Assembly (NCBI RefSeq): GCF_017068395.1
Contig: NZ_CP070615.1
Location: 124,001-188,000 of the forward strand
Length of the DNA: 64,000 nt
Direction: 5' to 3'
From: Rhodococcus pseudokoreensis
Lineage (GTDB): Bacteria > Actinomycetota > Actinomycetes > Mycobacteriales > Mycobacteriaceae
Each line of letters opens with the position of its first letter. Position 1 is the first letter of the stretch. The notes below the pieces were generated by a model, which was not told where the DNA came from, searched no databases, and saw only the letters and a program-made list of their open reading frames with translations. Below are positions 44,870 through 54,476 of the stretch, one piece after another. Both the position numbers and the translations under genes were made by a program.

Positions 44870-45043
44870 GTTAGTGTGTGCCGCGCTCACTTACCTACGG
44901 AGCACACTGATCTGACCGAACGACGGATCGGTTGCGCGGGCCGCCGAGGTGGGCAACAACGCCCACTGCGGGTCCGCCGCATACCAGAAAGATTTGTAAG
45001 TTGTGCAATTTCGCCGAAGCCTGCGGCACGTATTGAAGGGACC

Positions 45044-45073
45044 ACGAAACGACGTACGACGAAACGACGTACG
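45044..45073 (+). repeat. 15-bp tandem repeat, two copies
   Basis: ACGAAACGACGTACG occurs twice without gap in the ccsA leader, 72 bases before the preferred start. Confidence 0.9.
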
Positions 45074-45145
45074 AGTAGTAGAACTCGCTGGACGGGTGCG
45101 GCCGCATCTGATCCGAGAATCCGGATGGCTCAGGAGAGAACCGTC

Positions 45146-46132
45146 GTGCCGATCAACCAAACCATTGCCCGGCTGAGTGACCTGTCGTTCCAGTCGGCAT
45201 TCGCCGTGTATCTGTTGGCCCTCGTGCTGCTGATCTGGCACTACGCCGCGACACGCACCGAGCACGTCCACCGACGCGAGTTGGGGGACCGGGAACTGGC
45301 CGCGGCAGGGGGAGTCTCTGCGCCGTCGCCGGGAGCGCCGGGGCGGATCGTTTCGGCTCCGCCGAAACCAGTGTCCGAGCGACTCGGCAACATGGGTGCC
45401 GCGGTTCTCGTCGTCGGCCTGGGACTGCACCTTGGGTCGATCGTGTTGCGGGGCCTCGCAACCGGACGTTTCCCGTTGGGCAACATGTACGAGTTCGTCA
45501 CCATGGCCACCGCGGCCGCAGCGGCGGCTGGCATCGTGTTCCTGCGCGGACAGACATACCGTCCGATGTGGGTGTTTCTTCTGGCGCCGATCCTGATCCT
45601 CATGTTCGTTGCGGCAACCCTGCTCTACGCCGACGCCGCACCCGTGGTTCCGGCCCTGCAGTCCTACTGGCTTCCGATCCACGTCACGATCGTCAGCATC
45701 GGCAGCGGCATCTTCCTGGTTTCCGGCGTGGCCAGCCTCGCGTTCCTACTGCGGATCCGCCAGCCCGCCGGAGCCGAGCGCCCCGGGCCGGTAGGCGCGC
45801 TGGCTCGCCGGTTGCCCGACGCCCACACACTCGACCGGTTGGCTTACAAAACAGTCATCATCGGCTTCCCACTCTTTGGCACCGGGGTCATCCTCGGCGC
45901 GATCTGGGCGGAGGCAGCCTGGGGCCGGTTCTGGGGCTGGGATCCCAAGGAGACGATGTCGTTCATCGCCTGGGTGATCTACGCCGCCTACCTCCACGCC
46001 CGAGCCACCACAGGGTGGCGCGACACCAAGGCCGCTTGGATCAATATTGCCGGATTTGTCGCGATGCTGTTCAATCTATTCATCGTCAACATGGTTGTGT
46101 CCGGGCTGCACTCCTACGCCGGTCTGAACTGA
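45146..46132 (+). CDS. ccsA: Cytochrome c biogenesis protein CcsA/CcsB (System II heme handler)
   Basis: This membrane protein presents heme to apocytochrome c outside the cell. It has about 328 residues and eight helices. The Trp-rich heme motif is AAWGRFWGWDPKETMSFIAW. Conserved His lie in WLPIHVTIVSIGSG and LVVGLGLHLGS, and near the C-terminus in VSGLHSYAGLN. AGGAGAG stands 7 bases before the GTG at 45146, which I prefer to the ATG at 45125. Its partner ResB (52854) and the ResA/CcdA thiol pathway are 7-10 kb away in another unit of the regulon, whereas in M. tuberculosis all four genes are adjacent (Rv0526-Rv0529). Confidence 0.93.
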   Translation: MPINQTIARLSDLSFQSAFAVYLLALVLLIWHYAATRTEHVHRRELGDRELAAAGGVSAPSPGAPGRIVSAPPKPVSERLGNMGAAVLVVGLGLHLGSIVLRGLATGRFPLGNMYEFVTMATAAAAAAGIVFLRGQTYRPMWVFLLAPILILMFVAATLLYADAAPVVPALQSYWLPIHVTIVSIGSGIFLVSGVASLAFLLRIRQPAGAERPGPVGALARRLPDAHTLDRLAYKTVIIGFPLFGTGVILGAIWAEAAWGRFWGWDPKETMSFIAWVIYAAYLHARATTGWRDTKAAWINIAGFVAMLFNLFIVNMVVSGLHSYAGLN

Positions 46133-46150
46133 CCGTTCGCTATCTCTGCC

Positions 46151-46242
46151 GGAGCCGTCCGCGGCGGAGAAGCGGCTGCCGTGGCATGGGCAGCCGATTG
46201 TGCCGTTGCGCACTCGCTCACGATGCAGCCCTGGTGCGTGCA
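46151..46242 (-). pseudogene. Decayed fragment of the Rieske gene
   Basis: On the minus strand the fragment reads CTHQGCIVS and, in a shifted frame, GCPCHGSRFS. Compared with 31336-31428 it differs at about 13 of 92 positions and has lost one base between the two cluster motifs. Upstream lies operator O16, nearly the same as the Rieske operator O10, so a whole operator-gene unit was copied. Confidence 0.8.
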
Positions 46243-46369
46243 CCGGTCCCTACGCAGTCCGGTCTTCTTGCATTTCTCGTTGCGGTGTTTCAGCTGGTCG
46301 GGCTGCGGGGTCAGTGCACCTGAAGGTGTTGCGGGCGATCGGGAAGCCGCTGTTCCGGGGGAGGTTCGG

Positions 46370-46468
46370 TCAGGCGATCAACGCCTGAAAGAGTTCGCTC
46401 AGCGACATGGCAACCTCGTCAAGATGGTGGGCGAGGTCCTGGGTGATCTGCATCAGTTCTTCTGACAT
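46370..46468 (-). CDS. Small 32-residue peptide behind operator O16
   Basis: MSEELMQITQDLAHHLDEVA, then MSLSELFQALIA, forms an amphipathic helix with a His pair. GGGAG stands 9 bases before the ATG. O16 ends 28 bases upstream, a typical promoter distance. I know no family. It occupies the space where the leader of the Rieske unit lies in the intact copy, but has no similarity to it. Confidence 0.5.
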   Translation of the reverse strand: MSEELMQITQDLAHHLDEVAMSLSELFQALIA

Positions 46469-46495
46469 GCGCCAACTCCCGTGCTGAAACTTTAA

Positions 46496-46512
46496 TACTA
46501 TGATGCATAGTA
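46496..46512. promoter_or_regulatory. BlaI-type operator O16 (small peptide)
   Basis: This is a perfect 14 of 14 match (TACTATG-ATG-CATAGTA). It has the same spacer as O10. Confidence 0.87.
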
Positions 46513-46906
46513 CATGCGTGGGCTTCGAGTAGCTCAAGGAGTTGAGGTCTCGCGCCTGGGAGACTGTCGAGAATCCGTGGCTGAGGGATCCATTGTGTTC
46601 GCCCACATCCCGAGCAGCACGGGGCATTTCGCTGTTCTGCAATCCCCGTTCGAGAGGTGCGTGCCGGTCGCTCCGGTATCCGAAGTTGGCCGCGCCGATG
46701 TCAGTCAGCCGAGCGCGCACGCGCGGTCGTTTGGAGACTGATCGGCGGCGAGCACAGGAATGGGACAGTGGTGGGGCGACCGGCAGAATCTGTCGTGTTG
46801 GCCTGGGGCTTGGGGCTTTTCACCTGCATGGATACCGAGAGTTCCTTCCTCGACGCGCGGATGGCACTTTCGATCGTCGGGGACTTGGACTGCGGTTCGT
46901 TGGCGC
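46513..46906. other. Intergenic region without recognisable gene
   Basis: This lies between O16 and the 3' end of the PH-like gene. Open frames on the plus strand have no ribosome sites or known motifs. Confidence 0.45.
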
Positions 46907-47461
46907 TCAGGCGTTCTTTGTAACTCGCTCGACCTCACCAGAGCTCGCCGCATTCAGTGAATCTCCACCGTTCGTTGCGTCAGCCAGCCCTTGCACCCAG
47001 ACGGGGTAGACGGACTTGTCATCGCCGCGGAATCCGGTGTCGATCTCGGTGCCCGACGGCAGCCGCCACCGGATCACCAGGACACCATCCTTGCTCATGA
47101 CCTTCCCTGCGAGCCCGCGTTCGGTCCGGACCGCCCGTACGGATTCTTGAGGAATCCACAGCGTCGAGGCCCCGTCCCGCTCGAGGAGAATGCCCGCATC
47201 GTATTGGGACAGCTCGCCGGTGGCTCGGAATCCTAGATCGCCGACCGCGATACGGTCCTGCCAGCTGGGCGCGATCGTGCTGCCCACGTAAAGTCCGGTG
47301 GTCGGCGCAACGATCTGCTCACCGAGGTCCACGGGAGTCGCGGGCAGTTGTCCGATCTGGTGGGCCTGGCGGCGTGCTCGGCCTCGCCACCCTATGTACA
47401 TGAGCATGAGCGCGAGCGTCCAGAACGCCACAAAGCCGACGACGAACAGAAATCTTTCCAC
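46907..47461 (-). CDS. PH-like domain membrane protein (Rv1382-like)
   Basis: This 184-residue protein has one N-terminal helix (FLFVVGFVAFWTLALMLMYIGW), a basic stretch, and then a beta-rich cytoplasmic domain (GLYVGSTIAPSWQDRIAVGDLGFRATGELS, then TLWIPQESVRAVRTERGLAGKVM, VLVIRWRLPSGTEIDTGFRGDD). This is the pattern of the PH-like domain proteins next to carA in mycobacteria (Rv1382). The chromosomal homologue sits in a pyrimidine operon, so this one is displaced or a paralogue. It is divergent from ctaD2 across O17, 98 bases from the operator. The role is unknown. Confidence 0.75.
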   Translation of the reverse strand: MERFLFVVGFVAFWTLALMLMYIGWRGRARRQAHQIGQLPATPVDLGEQIVAPTTGLYVGSTIAPSWQDRIAVGDLGFRATGELSQYDAGILLERDGASTLWIPQESVRAVRTERGLAGKVMSKDGVLVIRWRLPSGTEIDTGFRGDDKSVYPVWVQGLADATNGGDSLNAASSGEVERVTKNA

Positions 47462-47558
47462 CGCTACCTCTCATCGCTGCATCCCGGATGTGCCGCTCCG
47501 CCCGGTGATGCACCAGCCAGTTGTAGCAATACCCGAGGCAAGAGCGTAGCGTCCGAAA

Positions 47559-47575
47559 TACTATGCAGCTTAGTA
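47559..47575. promoter_or_regulatory. BlaI-type operator O17 (ctaD2 / PH-like)
   Basis: The site matches 13 of 14 fixed positions (TACTATG-CAG-CTTAGTA). It lies 93 bases before the ctaD2 start. Confidence 0.8.
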
Positions 47576-47668
47576 GTAAGGGTGAACTCCACTTGCACGG
47601 GGCGGTAGGGGAGTAACGGCATTCGACATGTGCCTGTGACGGCGTTGCAGGAGCGTGGAGGAGGAGCA

Positions 47669-49474
47669 GTGGCGACACTAGTACCGGGTGAGCAGACCAC
47701 CGAGATCGTTGCCGCCCGCCCGTACCCGCCGCGTCGGGGACTCAAAGGCTCGTTCATCTACAAAATGGTCACGACCACCGACCCCAAGATGCTCGGGATC
47801 ATGTACCTGACGACCTCGTTCGTGTTCTTCCTCGTCGGCGGCCTGATGGCCATGCTGATCCGCAGCGAACTCGCGGTGCCCGGTATGCAGTTCCTGTCGA
47901 ACGAGCAGTACAACCAGCTGTTCACCATGCACGGCACGATCATGCTGCTGCTGTACGCGACGCCGATCGTGTTCGGGTTCGCCAACTACATCCTGCCGCT
48001 GCAGATCGGTGCCCCCGACGTGGCGTTCCCCCGCCTCAACGCGTTCAGCTACTGGCTGTATCTGTTCGGGGCGATCATCGCGACCGCGGGGTTCATCACC
48101 CCGGGCGGTGCCGCGGACTTCGGCTGGACCGCGTACACCCCACTCTCCAGCGCCCTGCATTCGCCGGGCATGGGTGCGGACCTGTGGATCACGGGCCTGG
48201 CACTGTCCGGCCTCGGCACCATCCTCGGCGGGGTCAACATGATCACCACCGTGATCTGCCTGCGCGCCCCGGGCATGACGATGTTTCGGATGCCGATCTT
48301 CACGTGGAACATCTTCATCACCAGCATCCTGATTCTGCTGGCGTTCCCGCTGCTGACCGCGGCGCTGATGGGGCTGCTCGCCGACCGGCAGCTCGGCGCC
48401 CACATCTTCGACCCGGCCACCGGCGGTGTCCTTTTGTGGCAGCACCTGTTCTGGTTCTTCGGTCACCCCGAGGTGTACATCATCGCGCTGCCGTTCTTCG
48501 GCATCGTCTCGGAGATCTTCCCGGTCTTCTCCCGTAAGCCGGTGTTCGGTTACAGCGGCCTGATCTATGCGACGCTGGCGATCGCGGCCCTGTCGATCGC
48601 GGTGTGGGCGCACCACATGTACGCCACCGGCGCGGTGCTGCTGCCGTACTTCTCGTTCATGACGTTCCTGATCGCCGTCCCGACGGGGGTGAAGATCTTC
48701 AACTGGATCGGCACCATGTGGAAGGGGCATCTGACGTTCGAGTCGCCGATGCTGTTCTCGATCGGCTTCCTGATCACGTTCCTCTTCGGCGGTCTGTCCG
48801 GTGTCATCCTCGCGAGCCCGCCGCTGGACTGGCAGGTCACCGATTCCTACTTCGTGGTCGCGCACTTCCACTACGTGGTCTTCGGCACCGTCGTGTTCGC
48901 CACCTACGCCGGCATCTATTTCTGGTTCCCGAAGATGACCGGCCGGATGATGGACGAGCGCCTGGGCAAGTGGCACTTCTGGACCACGTTCATCGGCTTC
49001 CACGGCACGTTCCTGGTCCAGCACTGGCTCGGCGCCGAGGGTATGCCGCGCCGCTACGCGGACTATCTGCCGTCGGACGGCTTCACGGTCCTGAACTCGG
49101 TGTCCACGATCTTCGCGTTCGTCCTGGGCGCGTCGACGCTGCCGTTCGTCTGGAACGTCTTCAAGAGCTACCGGTACGGCGAGGTGGTCACCGTCGATGA
49201 CCCGTGGGGTTTCGGCAACTCGCTCGAGTGGGCGACGAGCTGCCCGCCGCCGCGGCACAACTTCACCGAGCTGCCGCGCATCCGCTCCGAGCGTCCCGCG
49301 TTCGAGCTGCACTACCCGCACATGGTCGAGCGGATGAAGGCCGAGGCGCACGTCGGACCGGGCCACGGGGGCAGGCAGGCCAGCGCCGTGCTCGAGGAGG
49401 AGAGGCACGGGCCGCTGACCGTCGGCGACGAAGGCGACCCCGGAACAGACCGTGCCGCCGACGAGGACACCTAG
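47669..49474 (+). CDS. ctaD: Cytochrome c oxidase subunit I, copy 2
   Basis: This second aa3 oxidase subunit I has 601 residues, nearly identical to copy 1 across the 12 helices. GGAGGAGGAG precedes the GTG at 47669. All redox ligands are present ([27 protein letters not shown]). Differences cluster in the first 25 residues, the loop after GWTAY ([13 protein letters not shown] against [13 protein letters not shown]) and the acidic C-terminal tail. It is transcribed alone. Having two regulated copies of only this subunit suggests exchange of subunit I in one oxidase under different conditions. Confidence 0.96.
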   Translation: MATLVPGEQTTEIVAARPYPPRRGLKGSFIYKMVTTTDPKMLGIMYLTTSFVFFLVGGLMAMLIRSELAVPGMQFLSNEQYNQLFTMHGTIMLLLYATPIVFGFANYILPLQIGAPDVAFPRLNAFSYWLYLFGAIIATAGFITPGGAADFGWTAYTPLSSALHSPGMGADLWITGLALSGLGTILGGVNMITTVICLRAPGMTMFRMPIFTWNIFITSILILLAFPLLTAALMGLLADRQLGAHIFDPATGGVLLWQHLFWFFGHPEVYIIALPFFGIVSEIFPVFSRKPVFGYSGLIYATLAIAALSIAVWAHHMYATGAVLLPYFSFMTFLIAVPTGVKIFNWIGTMWKGHLTFESPMLFSIGFLITFLFGGLSGVILASPPLDWQVTDSYFVVAHFHYVVFGTVVFATYAGIYFWFPKMTGRMMDERLGKWHFWTTFIGFHGTFLVQHWLGAEGMPRRYADYLPSDGFTVLNSVSTIFAFVLGASTLPFVWNVFKSYRYGEVVTVDDPWGFGNSLEWATSCPPPRHNFTELPRIRSERPAFELHYPHMVERMKAEAHVGPGHGGRQASAVLEEERHGPLTVGDEGDPGTDRAADEDT

Positions 49475-49546
49475 AAGGGCTGCAATCCGCGGCCGATGAG
49501 GAGCGCTCACCCCCTTCCCGACGTGGAAAAATCCTCGATTCTGGAA

Positions 49547-50290
49547 TCAGTTCATGGGAAGTGGTTGCGCACCTTTGGTTTCGAGTAGCTGACGAATCGC
49601 GGTGGACTCGGCCTCCTGAGTGTTGACGATCTGCCGTGCCAGTGCGGCAACGGCGGGGACGGAGGCGTTGTCGGCGGCGTACTGCGCCATCGGGATTCCG
49701 CCTTGGTGGTGCCGCAAGAGCAGTTGCAGGTAGCGCACGTCGAACGCCGGACCGGTCATCTTGCGTAGCTCGTCGAGTTCGGTCGTCGTTGCCATTCCCG
49801 GCATCGGTTGTCGTGGACCGCTGCCTGTGGTGGACATGTCACCTTCCATGCCGGGCATCGAGTGTTGCATCGATCCGGTTGCGCTGTCGGTGGGCATCCA
49901 CTGCATGTACGGACCGGACCCCAGTGGGGGGCGGTCCCACAAGTTCAACCAGCCCTGCATGGTGCCGACCTGACTTTGCTGGGTGGTGACGACGTCGTAC
50001 GCGAGGGTGCGGACGGCGGGATCGGCGGCGTTGGCCAGTGCCATCGCCGACATTTCCACCGCTTGACTGTGATGGACCGACATATCCTGCGCGAACCCGA
50101 CGTCGACGGAATCGGCGGACGGTGGCGGCGGGTTGTCGCCGTCGAGCCACCCCTTGATCCAGAACCCGGCGAGGATTCCGGCCAGCAGTGCGATGACGAC
50201 GATCAATCCGGTCGTCACTGCTCGGTACCGTCGTCGGGGGTCGTCGTGCCCGGGTTCGGTGGAAGCCTGAACGGGATTCGGCTCAGCCAT
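49547..50290 (-). CDS. DUF305 Met/His-rich copper-responsive protein
   Basis: This 247-residue protein has one N-terminal helix (GLIVVIALLAGILAGFWI) and a helical ferritin-like DUF305 domain. Motifs are GFAQDMSVHHSQAVEMSAMAL and LLLRHHQGGIPMAQYAADNA, with a Met-rich loop between (MQHSMPGMEGDMS, MPGMATT). DUF305 proteins are widely associated with copper genes, and the Met/His clusters would bind Cu(I). The start ATG at 50290 lies inside the last codons of the DUF3105 gene, so the two are coupled. Confidence 0.92.
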   Translation of the reverse strand: MAEPNPVQASTEPGHDDPRRRYRAVTTGLIVVIALLAGILAGFWIKGWLDGDNPPPPSADSVDVGFAQDMSVHHSQAVEMSAMALANAADPAVRTLAYDVVTTQQSQVGTMQGWLNLWDRPPLGSGPYMQWMPTDSATGSMQHSMPGMEGDMSTTGSGPRQPMPGMATTTELDELRKMTGPAFDVRYLQLLLRHHQGGIPMAQYAADNASVPAVAALARQIVNTQEAESTAIRQLLETKGAQPLPMN

Positions 50291-51098
50291 TGCCGCCCCC
50301 GGTGGGCATGCCCGGCGCCGCCGGTACCGGGGCGCCGCCGCCACCCGGCTGGGCCGGGTCGGTCTGCTCGTCGGTCATCGGGGCCGCATCCGGACCCGGC
50401 GGTGAGGAGTCGAACGGCGGCGGGTCCGCCGGGTCGAAACCTCCGGGCACCGTCGAACAACTCGCCCCCGCCTCCGGATACGTATTCGGGTTCTGGCTCA
50501 ACGCAGAAACGAACTGGGGGATCCGCTCGTCCGTGGCGCCGTCGAGTTTGAGCTGACGACCCCACGACTGCAGCGACACAGCGGAGTCGAGGCCCGGGTA
50601 GGGCGACATCAGGGTGTACGGTTCGCCGTCGACCTTCGATGCCAGCGTAGCGATGTCGTCCGAGCTCAGCCTGTCCGGGTTGTAGGCAACCCAGACGGCG
50701 CCGTGTTCGAGGGAATGTACGGCGTTTTCGGTGCGGATCGGTTCGGGATAGACCACCCCGGTGCAGGTCGCCCAGTACTGATCGTGCGCGCCGCCGAACG
50801 GCGGATTCTGGTCGTAGGCAACCCGCTGAGGTGCTTGGATATGGTTGCCGGCCGGGTACTCGACCTTGACTACCCCGTCGATACCCGTCGAAGGGTCCGG
50901 GTTGTCCGCGCTCGGCGCGTACCGCTGCGCCTCCGCCCTCTCGAGAGCCCGGGGCACCATGTTGTAGGCGATGACACCGATCAACCCCACAATGACCACT
51001 ACCGCGCCGATCAACAGCCAGGGGATGCGGAGACCGCCCCCCGGAACACCGCCGGCGGTGGAGCGGGACTTGGCGCCGTTGCCCCGGTTTTTCGTCAT
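50283..51098 (-). CDS. DUF3105 membrane-anchored protein
   Basis: This 271-residue protein has one N-terminal helix (IPWLLIGAVVVIVGLIGVIAYNM), then the DUF3105 domain: PPFGGAHDQYWATCTGVVYPEPIRTENAVHSLEHGAVWVAYNP, with conserved His and Cys. A Pro/Gly-rich tail ends MPTGGGNG. DUF3105 is regularly found with DUF305 in actinobacteria; its role is unknown, though a copper or redox function is often assumed. O18 lies 45 bases upstream. Confidence 0.9.
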   Translation of the reverse strand: MTKNRGNGAKSRSTAGGVPGGGLRIPWLLIGAVVVIVGLIGVIAYNMVPRALERAEAQRYAPSADNPDPSTGIDGVVKVEYPAGNHIQAPQRVAYDQNPPFGGAHDQYWATCTGVVYPEPIRTENAVHSLEHGAVWVAYNPDRLSSDDIATLASKVDGEPYTLMSPYPGLDSAVSLQSWGRQLKLDGATDERIPQFVSALSQNPNTYPEAGASCSTVPGGFDPADPPPFDSSPPGPDAAPMTDEQTDPAQPGGGGAPVPAAPGMPTGGGNG

Positions 51099-51142
51099 CT
51101 GTCAGATACCGTCCTTCTTGCCTGCCCCGAACACCCCTCAAT

Positions 51143-51159
51143 TACTATGCATCATAGTA
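51143..51159. promoter_or_regulatory. BlaI-type operator O18 (DUF3105-DUF305)
   Basis: This is a perfect 14 of 14 match (TACTATG-CAT-CATAGTA). It contains the stop codon of lnt (51152-51154): the last two Leu codons and the TGA of lnt form one half-site. Confidence 0.88.
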
Positions 51160-52804
51160 GTTGCTGTCGAGCGGTGACCGAGGTGACCGGCCCACCGCCG
51201 GGCCTTCCTCTCCCGGACCTACGCAGCCCCGTGACGAAGACGGGGACGAGCAGAAAGGACAGGGCAACTTCGGGTACGGAGCCGAGACGGGTAGCCCATG
51301 TGAGATCCGTACCGAGCGCGATCTCGCCCACGAGTGCATCGGCGGTGAAGAGTGCGGTTTGCTGCTGCACCGTCCCGTCGGGGGCAATGATGGCACTGAC
51401 ACCGCTGGTGGCGGCGATGAGCACACTCCGCCCATGTTCGACGGCACGAATACGTGACATCGCCAGCTGCTGGTAGGTCATATCGGTGCGCCCAAAGGTG
51501 GCGTTATTGGTCGGCACCGTAATGACCTGGGCGCCTGCCCGTACCGACTCGGTCACCAGGTCGTCGAAGGCGACCTCGTAGCAGGTGGCGACGGCCAGAC
51601 GAACGCCGTTGAGATCGACGACGCCATCGCCGGTCCCGGCCACGAAGTTCCCCGCTTGCTTCGCGTACGGGGACAGTGCGGTCATCACCGGGCGCAGCGG
51701 AAGGTATTCGCCGAACGGAACGAGCTGACGCTTGATGTGCTGCTCACCCGGGCCGCGGGCCGGATCCCACACCATCACGCTGTTGACGGTGGTGCCGCCC
51801 TCTCCCACGAGCACGGCGCCAACGAGGATGGGAGTCCCCATCGATCGGGCGGCGGCGTCGAGGCGGGCGGCGGCGTCGCGATTGCGGAGGGGATCGATGT
51901 CCGAGGCGTTCTCCGGCCAGATGACCAGACTGGGTCTTGGTGCACGCCCGGCGGCGACATCCGCGGCGAGCTGTTCGGTGCGGGCGAGATGATTGTCGAG
52001 CACCGCCCGGCGCTGTGCATTGAAGTCGAGGCCCAGGCGCGGCACATTTCCTTGCACAACCGCAGCAGTGGCGGTGGTTCCGGCATCGGTGCTGCTGCTC
52101 CCGGCCGAGAGGACAAGGGCGACGAGAAGTGGGACGCCGACCGGAATGGTGCCGGCGACAACGGCGGAGCGCCAACGGTGCGAACGAAGCCCGACCACGC
52201 ACCCGGCGAGTCCCGCACCCACCAAGGCGGCGGCGAACGACAGGCCAGGAGCCCCAACGATCCCCGCCAGCGGTAGCAGGGGACCGTCGGCTTGCCCGAA
52301 CGCGATTCGGCCCCAAGGGAAACCGCCGAACGGAACTCGGGACCGGATAGCTTCCGTGACGACCCACGCACCGGACACCCACATCGCCGCCCCCGGCAAC
52401 CGGCCGACCGCAGCGGTGATCAGTCCGAACAGCGCGACCGCGACCGCTTCGATCGCGGCGAGAATCAGCCAGGGGACCGCGCCCACGTACACCCCCACCC
52501 AGGGCAGCAGCGGCACGAAGAAGGCAAGCCCGGCGAGGTAGCCGTACCCGAATCCGGCGCGAAGCGACCGACCTCGAAGAACCAGAGTCAGCACCGCAAT
52601 ACCTACCGGCGCCAGGAACCACATCGTGAGTGGGGGAAAGCTGAGGAAGAGCAATGCGCCGGACCCGGTGGCGGCAGCACATCGGAACAGGGCGCCGGCC
52701 ATCCGGTGCCCTGTGGTGAGGCGCCGGAGGCGGATGACCTCGCGCCCGGGTGGGCGGCGCAGGTCACCTCCCGGTATCCCGGCAACATCCTGGTCAGTGG
52801 TCAC
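51152..52804 (-). CDS. lnt: Apolipoprotein N-acyltransferase
   Basis: This enzyme adds the third acyl chain to lipoproteins. It has 550 residues. Helices span the first 240 residues, and the nitrilase domain follows with the catalytic triad in WPENASDIDP (Glu), EQHIKRQLVPFGEYLPLR (Lys) and VATCYEVAFDDL (Cys). GRTDMTYQQLAMSRIRAVEHGR is also typical. It is the last gene of the resA2-resA1-ccdA-resB-lnt operon, 49 bases after resB, while lspA is under another operator of the same regulon. Its end overlaps operator O18. Placing Lnt with cytochrome c maturation is unusual. Confidence 0.93.
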   Translation of the reverse strand: MTTDQDVAGIPGGDLRRPPGREVIRLRRLTTGHRMAGALFRCAAATGSGALLFLSFPPLTMWFLAPVGIAVLTLVLRGRSLRAGFGYGYLAGLAFFVPLLPWVGVYVGAVPWLILAAIEAVAVALFGLITAAVGRLPGAAMWVSGAWVVTEAIRSRVPFGGFPWGRIAFGQADGPLLPLAGIVGAPGLSFAAALVGAGLAGCVVGLRSHRWRSAVVAGTIPVGVPLLVALVLSAGSSSTDAGTTATAAVVQGNVPRLGLDFNAQRRAVLDNHLARTEQLAADVAAGRAPRPSLVIWPENASDIDPLRNRDAAARLDAAARSMGTPILVGAVLVGEGGTTVNSVMVWDPARGPGEQHIKRQLVPFGEYLPLRPVMTALSPYAKQAGNFVAGTGDGVVDLNGVRLAVATCYEVAFDDLVTESVRAGAQVITVPTNNATFGRTDMTYQQLAMSRIRAVEHGRSVLIAATSGVSAIIAPDGTVQQQTALFTADALVGEIALGTDLTWATRLGSVPEVALSFLLVPVFVTGLRRSGRGRPGGGPVTSVTARQQLL

Positions 52805-52853
52805 CGGATCACATCCTTGCGCGCAGGAGGCCGGTCACACGTCCGCCGGGGCA

Positions 52854-54476
52854 TCACGGGGTCGGTCGATCGCGCGAGCCGGTCACCAGACGCGCACTGA
52901 TGGTGGTGAACTCCGCACCCCAGCCGGCGTGATCGGTGCGGGCGAGGCCACCGAGTTCGATGCGGGTCTCGTGTTCCGTTGCGCCGGGGCGCAGCCGCAC
53001 CCAGATTCGGCGGCGCTTGATCAGTAGCGAGATCAGCAATCCGATCATCATCGTGATCGCGAAGACCAGCACCCATTGCTGTGCGGGATCGTGAGAGACC
53101 TGGAGGTTGGCGAACTCCTCGGCGCCGTCGAACCGCACCTGGGTGCCGTCCGGCAAGGCGGTGGATTCCCCGGGCCGGAGGTTGACTCGGTCCTCTTTGA
53201 CGAGTCGACCTTGGTTGATCAACTCGGAGTTGAGGGAAAAGATCGACTGGGGGATCCCCGTGTCGAGCCCGCTGTCGCCTCGGTAGATGTCCACCGCCAC
53301 AGCCGGATCCAGAAGATCGGGAAACACCGAGGTCAAAAGGGTGCCATTGAAATAGGCAGTGGGAGCAAAGAGGCCCTCGATCGCGATCTGATTCTTGCGC
53401 CGCTCCTCCGGGTCGGCATACGTGCCACCGGGAGGGTCGAATCGCAATGCACCGCTGCTGAGGAAGGTGGTGGCGTCATCGGGGCGGAACTGCATCGTCT
53501 CGGTGCGGGTCTGGCCGTCCGGAAAGGTCACCGTGAAGGTCGGGGCGTACCCGTGACCGGTGAGGTAGACCCGGGCGCTACCGACCCGGAGCGGTTCGTT
53601 GACCCGCAACCGGTAGTCCTGCCAGGCGCTCGCACCGATCTGCTCGCCCGTTTGGTACGAGATGTTGGAGGTGAACATCTCCGCTTGACCGTTGTCGAGG
53701 TAGTCCGCGGTGAAGTCGTTGACCTTGACGCAAAACGGTTCGAGTCCTGTTCCATCCGTGGAGTTTCCGGCGCGAAACGAGTCGTATACCGCGGGGGAGG
53801 TGTTGCAGAAGCCGGGCCCACCGTCCGCAATCACGATGACCGAGCCCTCGTATCCGAACAGTCGTCCGAGTGCAACGGCTGCCAGCAAGCCGATGAGCGA
53901 GAAGTGGAAGATCAGGTTTCCGGCTTCCCGAAGATAGCCTTTCTCCGCGGAAATCGACACCGTTGCAGCATTTTCGGGTCGAACGACGACACGCCACCCG
54001 CGCAGAGCGGCGCGCACCTGCCCGGTCGCCTGATCGATCGAGGTGTGCAGTGTTCCGAGGTCGTGGTGCGGTAGCCGGGACAAGTTGCGCGGTGCCCGCA
54101 CGGGTTCGCTGCGCAGCGCCCGGAGGTGGTCCGCGAGCCGCGGCAACAGGCAGCCGATGAGGGAGACGAACAACAGCACGTAGATAGCGGTGAACCAGAA
54201 GCTGGCGAAGACGTCGAAGAGTTCGATCTTGTCCATCACGGGGCCAAGGGTGGGTCGGTCGGCGATGTATTGGTCGACCTTCTGCGCGTTGAGGCTTCGT
54301 TGAGGCAGCATCGCACCCGGCAGAGCGGCCAGTGCCAGGAGGAACAGCAGCACGAGGGCGGTGCTCATCGAGGTCAGCCGGCGCCAGAGGTTGCGCCCGG
54401 TCTCCAGGCTGCGCCGGATCGGCGACGGTCGGCCTTCTCGGTCCGGCGTATCGACCGTCGTGTGAAGGCCGGTCAT
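52854..54476 (-). CDS. resB: Cytochrome c biogenesis protein ResB (Ccs1)
   Basis: This is the System II partner of CcsA and holds apocytochrome c for heme attachment. It has 540 residues. Three helices near the N-terminus ([24 protein letters not shown] is family-typical; then [21 protein letters not shown]) and one around residue 195 precede a large extracytoplasmic domain. The last helix is [27 protein letters not shown]. The ATG overlaps the ccdA stop (ATATGA). A frame extends far upstream through ccdA, but this is a shadow. All expected regions are present. Confidence 0.93.
   Translation of the reverse strand: MTGLHTTVDTPDREGRPSPIRRSLETGRNLWRRLTSMSTALVLLFLLALAALPGAMLPQRSLNAQKVDQYIADRPTLGPVMDKIELFDVFASFWFTAIYVLLFVSLIGCLLPRLADHLRALRSEPVRAPRNLSRLPHHDLGTLHTSIDQATGQVRAALRGWRVVVRPENAATVSISAEKGYLREAGNLIFHFSLIGLLAAVALGRLFGYEGSVIVIADGGPGFCNTSPAVYDSFRAGNSTDGTGLEPFCVKVNDFTADYLDNGQAEMFTSNISYQTGEQIGASAWQDYRLRVNEPLRVGSARVYLTGHGYAPTFTVTFPDGQTRTETMQFRPDDATTFLSSGALRFDPPGGTYADPEERRKNQIAIEGLFAPTAYFNGTLLTSVFPDLLDPAVAVDIYRGDSGLDTGIPQSIFSLNSELINQGRLVKEDRVNLRPGESTALPDGTQVRFDGAEEFANLQVSHDPAQQWVLVFAITMMIGLLISLLIKRRRIWVRLRPGATEHETRIELGGLARTDHAGWGAEFTTISARLVTGSRDRPTP

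Larger units (their letters stand above)
44547..45145. other. Long intergenic region before ccsA with two operators
   Basis: There are 599 bases with O14, O15 and a 15-bp tandem repeat. The 100 bases between the operators and the 270-base leader after O15 hold no recognisable gene. The flank left of O14 (GTCCGAAATACTATGCA) repeats that of O17, so O14 may be a duplicated ctaD-type promoter. Confidence 0.5.
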
